A stretch of 64,000 nt of DNA from Mesorhizobium huakuii. GTDB lineage: Bacteria > Pseudomonadota > Alphaproteobacteria > Rhizobiales > Rhizobiaceae. Of this stretch, positions 8,601 to 19,845 are shown piece by piece. The notes under the pieces were generated by a model. The model made no database searches and had not been told where the DNA came from. It worked only from the letters and a program-made list of their open reading frames with translations. Every line of letters starts with the position of its first letter. The stretch's first letter is position 1. The position numbers and the translations under genes are program-made. The DNA lies in assembly GCF_014189455.1 (NCBI RefSeq), contig NZ_CP050296.1, positions 2,476,001 to 2,540,000 on the forward strand. The letters are read 5' to 3'.

Positions 8601-10100
8601 ATGGTGATGACCAGAAGCCATCTGTCCGACGCCACGCTTCAGAAGCTGCCCGCCGGGACCAAAATCCCCGTATATGACCGCGGCAAGGTTGCCCCCGGCA
8701 TCGTGCATCTCGGCGTCGGCGCCTTCCATCGCGCCCATCAGGCCGCCTATGTTGACGAGTGCCTGGCGGCGGGCGAAACGGAGTGGGGCATCATCGGCGT
8801 CTCCTTGCGCAGCCCCGACACGCGCGATGCACTGGCGCCGCAGGACGGGCTCTACACGCTGGCGATCCGCAGCAGTGGCGAGGAGGAGCTGCGCGTCATC
8901 GGCTCGATTCAGTCGATGCTGGTGGCGCCGGAAGACCCGGGCGTGGTGCTTGCCGCGCTGACCGATCCACGCACCCGCATCGTCACGCTGACCATCACCG
9001 AAAAGGCCTATCTCAGGGCCGCGGGCGGCGGATTGGACGCCGCCCATCCCGACATCATCCACGATCTGGCAAATCCGCAAATGCCGAAAACCGCGCACGG
9101 TTTCCTCTCCGAGGCGCTTGCCCGGAGACGGACCGCCGGTACCCCTCCGTTCACCGTGCTCTGTTGCGACAACCTGCCCGCCAATGGCGCAACTTTGCAT
9201 CGGCTGCTGACTGAATTCGCCGCATTGCGCGACGCCAGCCTTGGCTCGACCGGCGATGCCGCCCTCGTCGGTTACATCACCGACCAGGTCGCCTTTCCTT
9301 CCAGCATGGTCGACCGCATCGTGCCGGCAACCACGGACGTCGATCGGGCGCGCGTCGCCGGCGAACTCGGCATCGACGATGCCTGGCCTGTGATGACCGA
9401 GCCCTTCCGCCAATGGGTGGTCGAAGACAATTTTCCGGCGGGACGGCCGGCCTGGGAAAAATTTGGCGTCACAATGGTCGGCGATGTCGGCCCCTTCGAG
9501 GACATGAAGCTCAGGCTGCTCAACGGCGCGCATTCAGGCATCGCCTATCTCGGCCTGCTCAGCGGCCACGACACCGTGGACCGCGCTTTCGCCGATCCGG
9601 CGATCCGGCAATTTGTCGACGGGCTGTGGGCCGAGGCCATCCCGACATTGCCGGAGGATGCCGGGCTCGATACATCAACCTACACAGCCGAGCTTGCCGA
9701 GCGCTTTTCAAACACCGCACTCGCCCACCGCACCGCCCAGATCGCCAATGATGGCAGCCAGAAACTGCCACAGCGCATCATCGCGTCCGCTATCGAGTGC
9801 CTCGAAGCTGGCACCGAGTTCGTACATCTCACGCTGGTGGTGGCGGCCTGGATCGCTGCCTGCGCCGCGCGTGGAAAAACCTTGCCCGAAAGCCATTTCA
9901 CCGATCCGCTCGATGTAGCGTTGACGGCGCTTTTGGACCAGCAGCTACCGGCGAACGAGACCGTGACGGCGGTGTTCGACCTTGCCGGCTTCGCTGGGGA
10001 CCACGCCGAGCGCCAGACGCTGATTGAACTCACGGCGGTGCATCTGGTCCACCTGCGACGCGATGGTCCGACACTGGCCTTCGCAGCCTTGGGCATATAA
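8601..10100 (+). CDS. uxuB: Fructuronate reductase / mannitol dehydrogenase family protein
   Basis: NAD-dependent long-chain polyol dehydrogenase, 499 residues from ATG 8601 (a second ATG at 8607 is equally possible; no clear ribosome site). The N-terminal half has the nucleotide-binding VHLGVGAFHRAHQAAY and TITEKAY. The C-terminal half has the family motif KLRLLNGAHSGIAYLG with the catalytic Lys region. Mannitol dehydrogenase, tagaturonate reductase and fructuronate reductase cannot be separated by sequence alone. The divergent uxaC and kdgF make fructuronate reductase the best reading (context inference). No uxuA or kdgK is visible nearby. Confidence 0.82.
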   Translation: MVMTRSHLSDATLQKLPAGTKIPVYDRGKVAPGIVHLGVGAFHRAHQAAYVDECLAAGETEWGIIGVSLRSPDTRDALAPQDGLYTLAIRSSGEEELRVIGSIQSMLVAPEDPGVVLAALTDPRTRIVTLTITEKAYLRAAGGGLDAAHPDIIHDLANPQMPKTAHGFLSEALARRRTAGTPPFTVLCCDNLPANGATLHRLLTEFAALRDASLGSTGDAALVGYITDQVAFPSSMVDRIVPATTDVDRARVAGELGIDDAWPVMTEPFRQWVVEDNFPAGRPAWEKFGVTMVGDVGPFEDMKLRLLNGAHSGIAYLGLLSGHDTVDRAFADPAIRQFVDGLWAEAIPTLPEDAGLDTSTYTAELAERFSNTALAHRTAQIANDGSQKLPQRIIASAIECLEAGTEFVHLTLVVAAWIAACAARGKTLPESHFTDPLDVALTALLDQQLPANETVTAVFDLAGFAGDHAERQTLIELTAVHLVHLRRDGPTLAFAALGI

Positions 10101-10103
10101 ACA

Positions 10104-10136
10104 AAAACCGGGGCAACCCCCGCTTTTCATCAAGTC
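10104..10136 (-). terminator. Terminator of the ATP synthase operon, shared with uxuB
   Basis: On the minus strand a CGGGG-CCCCG hairpin is followed by GTTTTTGTTT, 15 or more bases past the atpC stop. On the plus strand the same stem is followed by CGCTTTTC after uxuB, so it probably acts in both directions. Confidence 0.65.
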
Positions 10137-10150
10137 ATTTAGTGCGGATT

Positions 10151-10564
10151 TCAGGCCGGGATGATCGCGCCTTCCAGCGTGGTGAGCTGGCTAAGGAACT
10201 GCTCGGCCTTGCTGCGCGCCTGGTCGTCCTTGGCGTCGGCGGCGTCTTCCCTAGCTTCCTGGATGCGGCGGGCGAGATCGGCACGATCGACATCCTTCAC
10301 CGCGACAGCCGATTCCGCCAGCAGCGTGCAGCCGGCCGGAACGATGTCGGCGAAGCCGCCAAACACGACATAGCGTTCTTCGCCGCCCGAGGCGGTCTTC
10401 ACCGTGACGACACCCGGCTTGATGGTGGTCATGACCGGCGCGTGATGCGCCATCACGGTCATCTCGCCTTCGGCGCCGGGAATGACGACGGATTCGACCT
10501 GCTCGGAAACCAGCAGGCGCTCTGGCGAGACCAGTTCGAATTTGAAAGCTTCAGCCATGATCAC
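10151..10564 (-). CDS. atpC: ATP synthase F1 epsilon subunit
   Basis: Rotor-stalk subunit of F1, 137 residues. It shows the usual N-terminal beta-sandwich with FKFELVSPERLL, the GAEGEMTVMAHHAPVMTTIKPG core and a C-terminal helical region (LARRIQEAREDAADAKDDQA) that inhibits hydrolysis in the family. It is last in atpHAGDC. The 93-bp gap to atpD is filled by a palindromic repeat (10568-10656), which is wider than the other gaps of the operon. Confidence 0.96.
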   Translation of the reverse strand: MIMAEAFKFELVSPERLLVSEQVESVVIPGAEGEMTVMAHHAPVMTTIKPGVVTVKTASGGEERYVVFGGFADIVPAGCTLLAESAVAVKDVDRADLARRIQEAREDAADAKDDQARSKAEQFLSQLTTLEGAIIPA

Positions 10565-10567
10565 TTT

Positions 10568-10656
10568 AGCGAGTAGGAAATAGTGAGTAGCGAGTAGGGA
10601 AGAAACTCGCTCGGCTCACCTTGCCCTATTCGCTACTCCCTATTCGCTATTCGCTT
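10568..10656. repeat. Inverted TAGGGAATAG-type repeat between atpD and atpC
   Basis: Built from copies of a 7-9 base unit: GCGAGTAGG, AATAGTGAGTAGCGAGTAGGG on the left and CCCTATTCGCTACTCCC, TATTCGCTATTCGC on the right, in opposite orientation around a GC-rich centre. The transcript could fold into a long imperfect hairpin inside the operon. Function unknown. Confidence 0.75.
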
Positions 10657-10657
10657 C

Positions 10658-13208
<2,551 letters not shown>

Positions 13209-13254
13209 GCTTCAAACCTGATCCCGTCTTGTCTCATCCGGACTGGCGCTTCGC

Positions 13255-14784
13255 TCAGGCGAAGGTCTTGGCGAAAGCGTCGATCTCGGCCTTCAGCTTG
13301 GCGCGCAGATCGTCCGACAGCGCCTTTTCCTTGCGGATGGCGTCGAGAACGTCCTTGCCGGCCGCACGCATGTGGCTGAGCAGGCCATGCTCGAACTTGC
13401 CGACCTGGTTGACCGGCAGCTTGTCGAGATAGCCATTGACGCCGGCGAAGATCACCGCGACCTGCTCTTCCGTCTTCAGCGGCGAGAACTGCGGCTGCTT
13501 CAGGAGTTCAGTCAGGCGCGATCCGCGGTTGAGCAGGCGCTGCGTGGCGGCATCGAGGTCCGAGCCGAACTGCGCGAAGGCCGCCATTTCGCGGTACTGC
13601 GCGAGCTCGCCCTTGATCGAGCCGGCAACCTGCTTCATCGCCTTGATCTGCGCGGCCGAGCCGACGCGGCTGACCGACAGACCGACGTTCACCGCAGGAC
13701 GGATGCCCTGGAAGAACAGGTTGGTTTCGAGGAAGATCTGACCGTCGGTGATCGAGATCACGTTGGTCGGGATATAGGCCGACACGTCGTTGGCCTGCGT
13801 CTCGATGACCGGCAGCGCGGTCAGCGATCCGCCGCCCAGATCGTCATTGAGCTTGGCGGCGCGCTCAAGCAGGCGCGAGTGCAGGTAGAAAACGTCGCCC
13901 GGATAGGCTTCGCGGCCCGGCGGGCGGCGCAAGAGCAGCGACATCTGGCGATAGGCGACAGCCTGCTTCGACAGATCGTCGTAGCTGATCAGCGCGTGCA
14001 TGCCGTTGTCGCGGAAATATTCACCCATGGTGGCGCCGGCGAACGGCGCCAGGAACTGCATCGGCGCCGGATCGGAAGCGGTGGCGGCGACGATGATCGA
14101 ATATTCGAGCGCGCCGCGCTCTTCCAGCACCTTGACGAACTGCGCGACGGTCGAGCGCTTCTGGCCGACGGCGACGTAGACGCAGTAGAGCTTTTCCTTC
14201 TCGGGACCGTTGTCGTGCACCGACTTCTGGTTGAGCATCGTGTCGAGGATGATGGCGGTCTTGCCGGTCTGACGGTCGCCGATGACCAGCTCGCGCTGGC
14301 CGCGGCCGACCGGGATCAGCGCATCGATGGCCTTGAGGCCGGTCGACATCGGCTCGTTCACCGATTTGCGCGGGATGATGCCGGGCGCCTTGACGTCGAC
14401 GCGCTTGCGTTCGGTCGCCTTGATCGGGCCCTTGCCGTCGATCGGATTGCCGAGCGCGTCGACGACGCGGCCGAGCAGGCCCGGACCAACCGGAACGTCG
14501 ACGATGGCGCCGGTCCGCTTGACGATGTCGCCTTCCTTGATGTCGCGGTCGGCGCCGAAGATGACGACGCCGACATTGTCGGCTTCGAGGTTGAGCGCCA
14601 TGCCGCGGATGCCGCCGGGGAATTCGACCATTTCGCCAGCCTGGACATTGTCGAGGCCGTAGACGCGGGCGATACCGTCACCGACGGACAGGACCTGTCC
14701 GACTTCGGAGACCTCGGCCTCCTTGCCGAAATTCTTGATCTGGTCTTTCAGAATTGCGGAAATTTCCGCGGCGCGGATGTCCAT
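13255..14784 (-). CDS. atpA: ATP synthase F1 alpha subunit
   Basis: Regulatory nucleotide-binding subunit of F1, 509 residues, full length. It starts [16 protein letters not shown] and carries the Walker [10 protein letters not shown], the [15 protein letters not shown] segment and the [13 protein letters not shown] signature. Its ATG shares one base with the TGA of atpH (TGATG), so the two are probably translationally coupled. Confidence 0.98.
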   Translation of the reverse strand: MDIRAAEISAILKDQIKNFGKEAEVSEVGQVLSVGDGIARVYGLDNVQAGEMVEFPGGIRGMALNLEADNVGVVIFGADRDIKEGDIVKRTGAIVDVPVGPGLLGRVVDALGNPIDGKGPIKATERKRVDVKAPGIIPRKSVNEPMSTGLKAIDALIPVGRGQRELVIGDRQTGKTAIILDTMLNQKSVHDNGPEKEKLYCVYVAVGQKRSTVAQFVKVLEERGALEYSIIVAATASDPAPMQFLAPFAGATMGEYFRDNGMHALISYDDLSKQAVAYRQMSLLLRRPPGREAYPGDVFYLHSRLLERAAKLNDDLGGGSLTALPVIETQANDVSAYIPTNVISITDGQIFLETNLFFQGIRPAVNVGLSVSRVGSAAQIKAMKQVAGSIKGELAQYREMAAFAQFGSDLDAATQRLLNRGSRLTELLKQPQFSPLKTEEQVAVIFAGVNGYLDKLPVNQVGKFEHGLLSHMRAAGKDVLDAIRKEKALSDDLRAKLKAEIDAFAKTFA

Positions 14785-15344
14785 CAGCCGACCTCTTTCA
14801 GTGCAAGCTTGAGCGAATTGAGTTTGGTTTTGAGCGACGTATCGATCTGGCGCGAGCCCATCTTGACCACCAGCCCGCCGAGCAGCGACGGATCGACGGT
14901 GACGGAGATGGCCACGTCCTTGCCGGCAACGCCCTTCAGCGCAGCCTTGAGTTCTGTCTGCTGGGCAGCCGTCAGCTCATGAGCCGACGTCACTTCAGCA
15001 GAGGTCTCGCCGCGATGTTCGGCTGATATCTGGCGGAACGCCTTGATCATGCCGGGAACGGCGAACAGCCGGCGGTTCTGGGCGACGACACGCAGGAAGT
15101 TGCCGGCGAGACCAGTGATCCCGGCCTTGTCGGCGATCGCCGCGATGGCCTTGGCCTGGTCCTCGCTGGAGAACACCGGGCTGTTGATCAGCCGGGTCAG
15201 GTCAGCGCTGCCCGCGAGCATAGCCTCGAAACTGTTGAGGTCGGCCTCGACCTTGGCCACGGAATTTGCCTGCAGGGCGAGTTCGAACAGCGAACCCGCA
15301 TAGCGTTCTGCGACACCTGAGATTGGCGATGACGATTGAGCCAC
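14784..15344 (-). CDS. atpH: ATP synthase F1 delta subunit
   Basis: Peripheral-stalk subunit, 186 residues from the GTG at 15344, which gives the family start [20 protein letters not shown]; the reading to 15434 adds 30 residues outside the family. It shows the N-terminal helical domain and the C-terminal [20 protein letters not shown] signature. First gene of atpHAGDC; the operon promoter should lie in 15345-15590, where I could not fix -35 and -10 boxes. Confidence 0.95.
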   Translation of the reverse strand: MAQSSSPISGVAERYAGSLFELALQANSVAKVEADLNSFEAMLAGSADLTRLINSPVFSSEDQAKAIAAIADKAGITGLAGNFLRVVAQNRRLFAVPGMIKAFRQISAEHRGETSAEVTSAHELTAAQQTELKAALKGVAGKDVAISVTVDPSLLGGLVVKMGSRQIDTSLKTKLNSLKLALKEVG

Positions 15345-15590
15345 GGACCGTCTTTTCTCTTGTCTGACAGGCCGCAGATTGTTGGCGCGAGCAAAAACTC
15401 TGGCTAAATCTTTGACCTTACTGCATTTTTTCAAGCACGGAGGCGCGGCTTCCGCTATCCCCGGCCGAAAGTCGATTGCCGTCTAGCACAGGCATTTTAA
15501 GACCGCAATGCGTCGTTCCGCATGCTTTTCAGGCACTATTGTCGCATCCGGCGAAAGACTCGCGCCTTATGCGCCGGAATACCCTTGGAT

Positions 15591-15986
15591 TCAGGGCACA
15601 AAGCCGAAGGCAAAGGCGAGCGGCAATGCCGCCAAGACCAATTCCACCACAATGGAAACCCAATTGAAAGGTGTGTTGGCGCCATCCGACATCATCGACA
15701 GCAGCCGGCCGAAGGCGGTGAACAGCCAGGAGAAGCCGAGCGCCATGTAAACCAGCGGCTGCGCCAGCAGGATACAGCACAGGCCGACGCCGAGATAAAA
15801 GCCCGACATCCTGCCGCGCCCCTCGGCGATCGCAGCCGCTTTCTCCGGCTTGGCCTGCAGGCGCAGGATGCGGAAGGCGAGGCTAGGTGCCAGGAAAAAC
15901 AGAAGCCCGAGCAGCACAGTGAAGACGGCGCTCGACCAGGCCAGCCATTCGCCCTGGCTCGTCGGCCATGGAAGCGCAAAGTCCAT
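15591..15986 (-). CDS. Small integral membrane protein, function unknown
   Basis: About 131 residues from ATG 15986 (an upstream in-frame reading to 16025 adds 13 residues). Four hydrophobic segments are visible: AVFTVLLGLLFFLAPSLAF, FYLGVGLCCILLAQPLVYMA, a shorter one around LFTAFGRLLSMM, and VSIVVELVLAALPLAFAFGF. Between the first two is a charged loop RLQAKPEKAAAIAEGRGRM. It resembles the small four-helix membrane proteins grouped as DUF4345, but that assignment is tentative. It stands alone between atpH and the racemase gene. Confidence 0.75.
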   Translation of the reverse strand: MDFALPWPTSQGEWLAWSSAVFTVLLGLLFFLAPSLAFRILRLQAKPEKAAAIAEGRGRMSGFYLGVGLCCILLAQPLVYMALGFSWLFTAFGRLLSMMSDGANTPFNWVSIVVELVLAALPLAFAFGFVP

Positions 15987-16080
15987 CTTGTCCCCTCGAA
16001 ATGCCTGTTTTGAAATCCCGGGCATTCTAGCGGAGGAAAAGAAGCGCGCCAGATGGTGGCGGGCAATTTAGGAGGGCGCA

Positions 16081-16776
16081 TCAACCCAGCGCGAATTCCA
16101 CGGCCGCCTCGGCATGGATGCGCGTCGTGTCGAAGACCGGAATGTCGAAATCGTCCTGGCCGATGAGCATGGTGATCTCGGTGCAGCCCATGATGATACT
16201 GTCGGCGGCTTCTTCGCGGCGCAGGCGTTCGGCTTCTTCTATGTAAGCCGCCTTCGAAGCGTCGGTGACGATGCCCTGGCAGAGCTCGTCATAGATGACG
16301 CGATGCACCATGTCGCGCCCGGCGGCATCGGGCACAATGGGCGACAGGCCGTATTTGTCGGCGAGCCGGCCCTTGTAGAAATCCTGCTCCATGGTGAAGC
16401 GCGTCGCCAGCAGCGCCGGGCGCTGCATGCCGGCACGCTTGATCGCCATCGCGGTGGCATCGGCGATGTGGATCAGCGGGATAGATACGGACGCCTGCAC
16501 CTGGTCGGCCAGTTTGTGCATGGTGTTGGTACACAGAACCAGCCCTTCCGCACCGCCCGCCTCGAGCTTCCGCGCCGCTTCAATCAGAAGCACGCCGGCA
16601 CCATCCCAATCGCCATGATGCTGCCGCTCGGCGATCTCGGCAAAGTCGAACGACCAGAGCAGCAGTTTGGCCGAATGCAGCCCGCCGAGGCGCTCGCGCA
16701 CGATCTCGTTCAAGAGCCGATAATAGATGGCGGTCGATTCCCAGCTCATGCCGCCCAGAAGGCCAAGGGTTTTCAT
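16081..16776 (-). CDS. Aspartate/glutamate racemase family protein
   Basis: 231 residues, cofactor-independent amino-acid racemase fold. The two catalytic cysteines are in VLCTNTMHK (residue about 82) and IIMGCTEITML (about 197). The N-terminus KTLGLLGGMSWEST is typical of the YgeA-like aspartate racemase group. It is close to priA on the same strand (51-bp gap) but functionally unrelated to it. The true substrate could be Asp, Glu or another amino acid such as homoserine. Confidence 0.88.
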   Translation of the reverse strand: MKTLGLLGGMSWESTAIYYRLLNEIVRERLGGLHSAKLLLWSFDFAEIAERQHHGDWDGAGVLLIEAARKLEAGGAEGLVLCTNTMHKLADQVQASVSIPLIHIADATAMAIKRAGMQRPALLATRFTMEQDFYKGRLADKYGLSPIVPDAAGRDMVHRVIYDELCQGIVTDASKAAYIEEAERLRREEAADSIIMGCTEITMLIGQDDFDIPVFDTTRIHAEAAVEFALG

Positions 16777-16826
16777 GTGATCTTCCGTTTCTCGCTGGCC
16801 TGCAGCGTATCGCCGATATCGCGACC

Positions 16827-19010
16827 TTACAAAAAGCTCTGCGGATCAATATCGACCTGCACCCGGACCGAACCGCGCTGTTTCGGCCCGTTGGCCAGCA
16901 TGGCGCGGATAAAGCCTTGCATGTCGGCGCGCCGTTCGCCCTGGATCAGCAGGCGAAAGCGGTGGCGGCCGCCGAGCAGCGACAGCGGTGCCTCGGCGGG
17001 GCCTAGCACGAACAGGTCTGACGACTCGGGCGCGGCGCGGCGCAGGCCGCGTGCATGGCCTTCGGCTTCGGCTCGCGTCACCGCGCTGACGATGACGCCG
17101 GCCAGCCGGCCGAACGGTGGCAAGGCCGCCCGTTCGCGCTCGGCGATTTCGCGCTCGTAAAAAGCTTCGGCATCGCCGGAGACGATCGCCCGCATCACCG
17201 GATGGTCGGGCTGGAAAGTCTGCAGCAGGCCGAGGCTCTTCTTGCCTGTGCGGCCGGCGCGGCCCGTGACCTGGCTCAGCAATTGGAAAGTGCGCTCGGC
17301 GGCGCGCGGATCGCCATTGGCAAGGCCGAGGTCGGCATCGACGACGCCGACCAGCGTCATGTTGGGAAAATTGTGCCCCTTGGCGACGAGTTGCGTGCCG
17401 ATGACGATGTCGGCCTCGCCATCAGCGATCGCCTCCAGTTCCAGCCGCAGCCGCCGCACCCCACCCATCAGGTCGGACGACAAGACGATGGTGCGCGCAT
17501 CGGGAAAATGCGTGACGACCTCCTCGGCGATGCGCTCGACGCCCGGCCCGCAGGCGACCAGATGATCGAGCGTGCCGCATTCCGGGCAGGCTTCGGGGCG
17601 GCGCTCATTGTGCCCGCAATGATGGCAGACAAGCTGGCCGCGGAAGCGGTGCTCGACCAGCCAGGCCGAGCAGACCGGGCAGCCGAAACGGTGGCCGCAG
17701 ACCCGGCACAGTGTCAGCGGCGCATAGCCGCGCCGGTTGAGGAACAAGAGCGACTGTTCCTTCTTCTCCAGCGTCTTGCGCATGTGGTCGATCAGTACCG
17801 GCGACAGGAAGCCGCCACGCGCCGGCGGGGCGCGCCGCATGTCGATCGACTTCAGCTGCGGAAGTGCGGCCTCGGCGAAGCGGGCGGAGAGAATGGCCCT
17901 GTTGTATTTGCCTTGGCTCGCATTGACCCGGCTTTCGACCGAAGGCGTCGCCGACGCCAGCACCACCGGAAAGCTGCCGATATGGCCGCGCACCACCGCC
18001 ATGTCGCGCGCATTGTAGAAGACACGGTCTTCCTGCTTGTAGGCGGGGTCGTGCTCCTCATCGACGACGATCAGGCCAAGCTCCTTGAACGGCAGGAATA
18101 GCGCCGAGCGGGCGCCGGCAACCACACGCACCGTGCCCTCAGCCACTTGCCGCCAGACTTTTTCGCGCATCCTGGGTGGCAGGTCCGAATGCCATTCGCC
18201 CGGCTTGGCGCCAAAACGCTGCTGGAAACGCTCGAGGAAAGCGTGGGTCAGCGCGATTTCCGGCAGTAGGATCAGCACCTGCTTGCCCTGGTCGAGCGCG
18301 GCCGCCACCGCCTCGAAATAGACCTCCGTCTTGCCCGACCCGGTGACACCATCGAGCAGCGCGACATTGAAGACGCCGGCCGCGACATTGGCGCGCAGCA
18401 TCGATGCGGCCTCGCTTTGGTCCGGCATCAGTTCCGGCACGGCGTAGCTCGAGTCAGGTGCGGCGACCACCGGTCGCGGCGGGATCATCACCGTCTCGAA
18501 CACACCTTGCGCCTTGAGCCCCTCGATCACCGTTGATGACACGCCGGCCGCATGGGCGAGGCCCGAGCGTGTCCAGGCCAGTCCGCCCTCGGCCGTCTCC
18601 AGCACGCGCGCCCGCGCATCCGTCATCCGGTCGGGAACGAGGAGCGTTCGCTGCAGCCCCTCGATCCAGGGTTCCGGATCGAAGGCCTCCGGCGCGCGGA
18701 GCAGCATGCGCGCCACCATGCCCGGCGCCGACAGCGTGTACTGCGCCACCCAGTCGACGAAACGGCGCATGGCGCGGTCGATCGGCGGGCAATCGAAAAC
18801 CTGTTCGATCGGGCGCAGCTTTTTCGCATCGATATTCTCGACCGCGCCGTCCCAGACGATGCCGGCGACCTGGCGCGGCCCGAGCGGCACGCGCACGATC
18901 GAGCCCGGCAGGACGCGCATGCCGGCCGGCACGGCATAGGTGTAGGGGCGTTCGGCAGGCATCGGCACCAGCACCGGTGCGGCTGCGACAAAGGGCGAAT
19001 CTTCGATCAT
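16827..19010 (-). CDS. priA: Primosomal replication restart helicase PriA
   Basis: Reloads the replisome at stalled forks; 727 residues. Order of parts: N-terminal DNA-binding domain, Walker A DGVTGSGKTEVY, DEEH box in VVDEEHDPAYKQED, then the zinc cluster CRVCGHRFGCPVCS and CHHCGHNERRPEACPECG, the helicase C-domain with GTQLVAKGHNFPNMTLVG and the C-terminal domain. All eight cysteines are present. The start at ATG 19010 fits the family. Confidence 0.97.
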   Translation of the reverse strand: MIEDSPFVAAAPVLVPMPAERPYTYAVPAGMRVLPGSIVRVPLGPRQVAGIVWDGAVENIDAKKLRPIEQVFDCPPIDRAMRRFVDWVAQYTLSAPGMVARMLLRAPEAFDPEPWIEGLQRTLLVPDRMTDARARVLETAEGGLAWTRSGLAHAAGVSSTVIEGLKAQGVFETVMIPPRPVVAAPDSSYAVPELMPDQSEAASMLRANVAAGVFNVALLDGVTGSGKTEVYFEAVAAALDQGKQVLILLPEIALTHAFLERFQQRFGAKPGEWHSDLPPRMREKVWRQVAEGTVRVVAGARSALFLPFKELGLIVVDEEHDPAYKQEDRVFYNARDMAVVRGHIGSFPVVLASATPSVESRVNASQGKYNRAILSARFAEAALPQLKSIDMRRAPPARGGFLSPVLIDHMRKTLEKKEQSLLFLNRRGYAPLTLCRVCGHRFGCPVCSAWLVEHRFRGQLVCHHCGHNERRPEACPECGTLDHLVACGPGVERIAEEVVTHFPDARTIVLSSDLMGGVRRLRLELEAIADGEADIVIGTQLVAKGHNFPNMTLVGVVDADLGLANGDPRAAERTFQLLSQVTGRAGRTGKKSLGLLQTFQPDHPVMRAIVSGDAEAFYEREIAERERAALPPFGRLAGVIVSAVTRAEAEGHARGLRRAAPESSDLFVLGPAEAPLSLLGGRHRFRLLIQGERRADMQGFIRAMLANGPKQRGSVRVQVDIDPQSFL

Positions 19011-19101
19011 GAGGCGTGACCTTGCCCTGACTTTGGTCTAGATCAAAGAGCAACGCTGAACGTGCCTTCCCAAGCACGACGAAATCGTCAGGAGACCCGC
19101 C

Positions 19102-19758
19102 ATGAAATTTTTTGTCGACACCGCCGACATCAAGGATATCCGTGAACTCAACGATCTGGGACTGCTCGACGGCGTCACCACCAATCCGTCGCTGATCCTC
19201 AAATCCGGCGGCAAGATCGCCGACGTCACCAAGCAGATCTGCGATATCGTCGCCGGTCCGGTCTCGGCGGAAGTCGTGGCGACCGAGTACAAGGACATGA
19301 TGGCCGAGGCCGAGGTGCTGGCCAAGATCGCGCCCAATGTCTGCATCAAGGTGCCGCTGACGCTGGACGGCCTGAAGGCCTGCAAGACGATCCGCACCCA
19401 GATGAACCGCATGGTCAACGTCACGCTGTGCTTCTCGGCCAACCAGGCGCTGCTCGCCGCCAAGGCCGGCGCCTCGTTCATCTCGCCCTTCGTCGGCCGC
19501 ATCGACGACACCGGCTCGGACGGCATGGAGCTGATCCAGGAGATCCGGCAGATCTACGACAATTACGATTTCCAGACCGAGATCCTGACCGCTTCGGTGC
19601 GCACGGTGAACCACGTCAAGCAGGCGGCGCTGATCGGCGCCGACGTCATCACCGCGCCGCCGGCGACGCTGAAGGCGCTGGTCAAGCACCCGCTGACCGA
19701 CAAGGGCCTGGAACAGTTCCTCGCCGACTGGGCCAAGACCGGCCAGAAGATCGGCTGA
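19102..19758 (+). CDS. fsa: Transaldolase / fructose-6-phosphate aldolase-like protein
   Basis: 218 residues, the short single-domain transaldolase class. The Schiff-base lysine lies in VCIKVPLT, and the start [19 protein letters not shown] with [13 protein letters not shown] is diagnostic. Short members act either as transaldolase or as fructose-6-phosphate aldolase, and sequence alone does not decide. A ribosome site CAGGAGA precedes ATG 19102. Divergent from priA. Confidence 0.93.
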   Translation: MKFFVDTADIKDIRELNDLGLLDGVTTNPSLILKSGGKIADVTKQICDIVAGPVSAEVVATEYKDMMAEAEVLAKIAPNVCIKVPLTLDGLKACKTIRTQMNRMVNVTLCFSANQALLAAKAGASFISPFVGRIDDTGSDGMELIQEIRQIYDNYDFQTEILTASVRTVNHVKQAALIGADVITAPPATLKALVKHPLTDKGLEQFLADWAKTGQKIG

Positions 19759-19778
19759 GGTCGCATCGCTTCAATAAG

Positions 19779-19806
19779 AAAAGGCCGGGCGACCGGCCTT
19801 TTTTAT
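19779..19806 (+). terminator. Rho-independent terminator between fsa and ftsK
   Basis: Perfect 8-bp stem AAGGCCGG / CCGGCCTT with loop GCGA, followed by TTTTATT. A-rich sequence precedes it, so it may also act for the convergent ftsK transcript. Confidence 0.85.
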
Positions 19807-19845
19807 TGCGAGTCGGAAGAAGCCACGCCGCCGAGGGGCGGCCGA

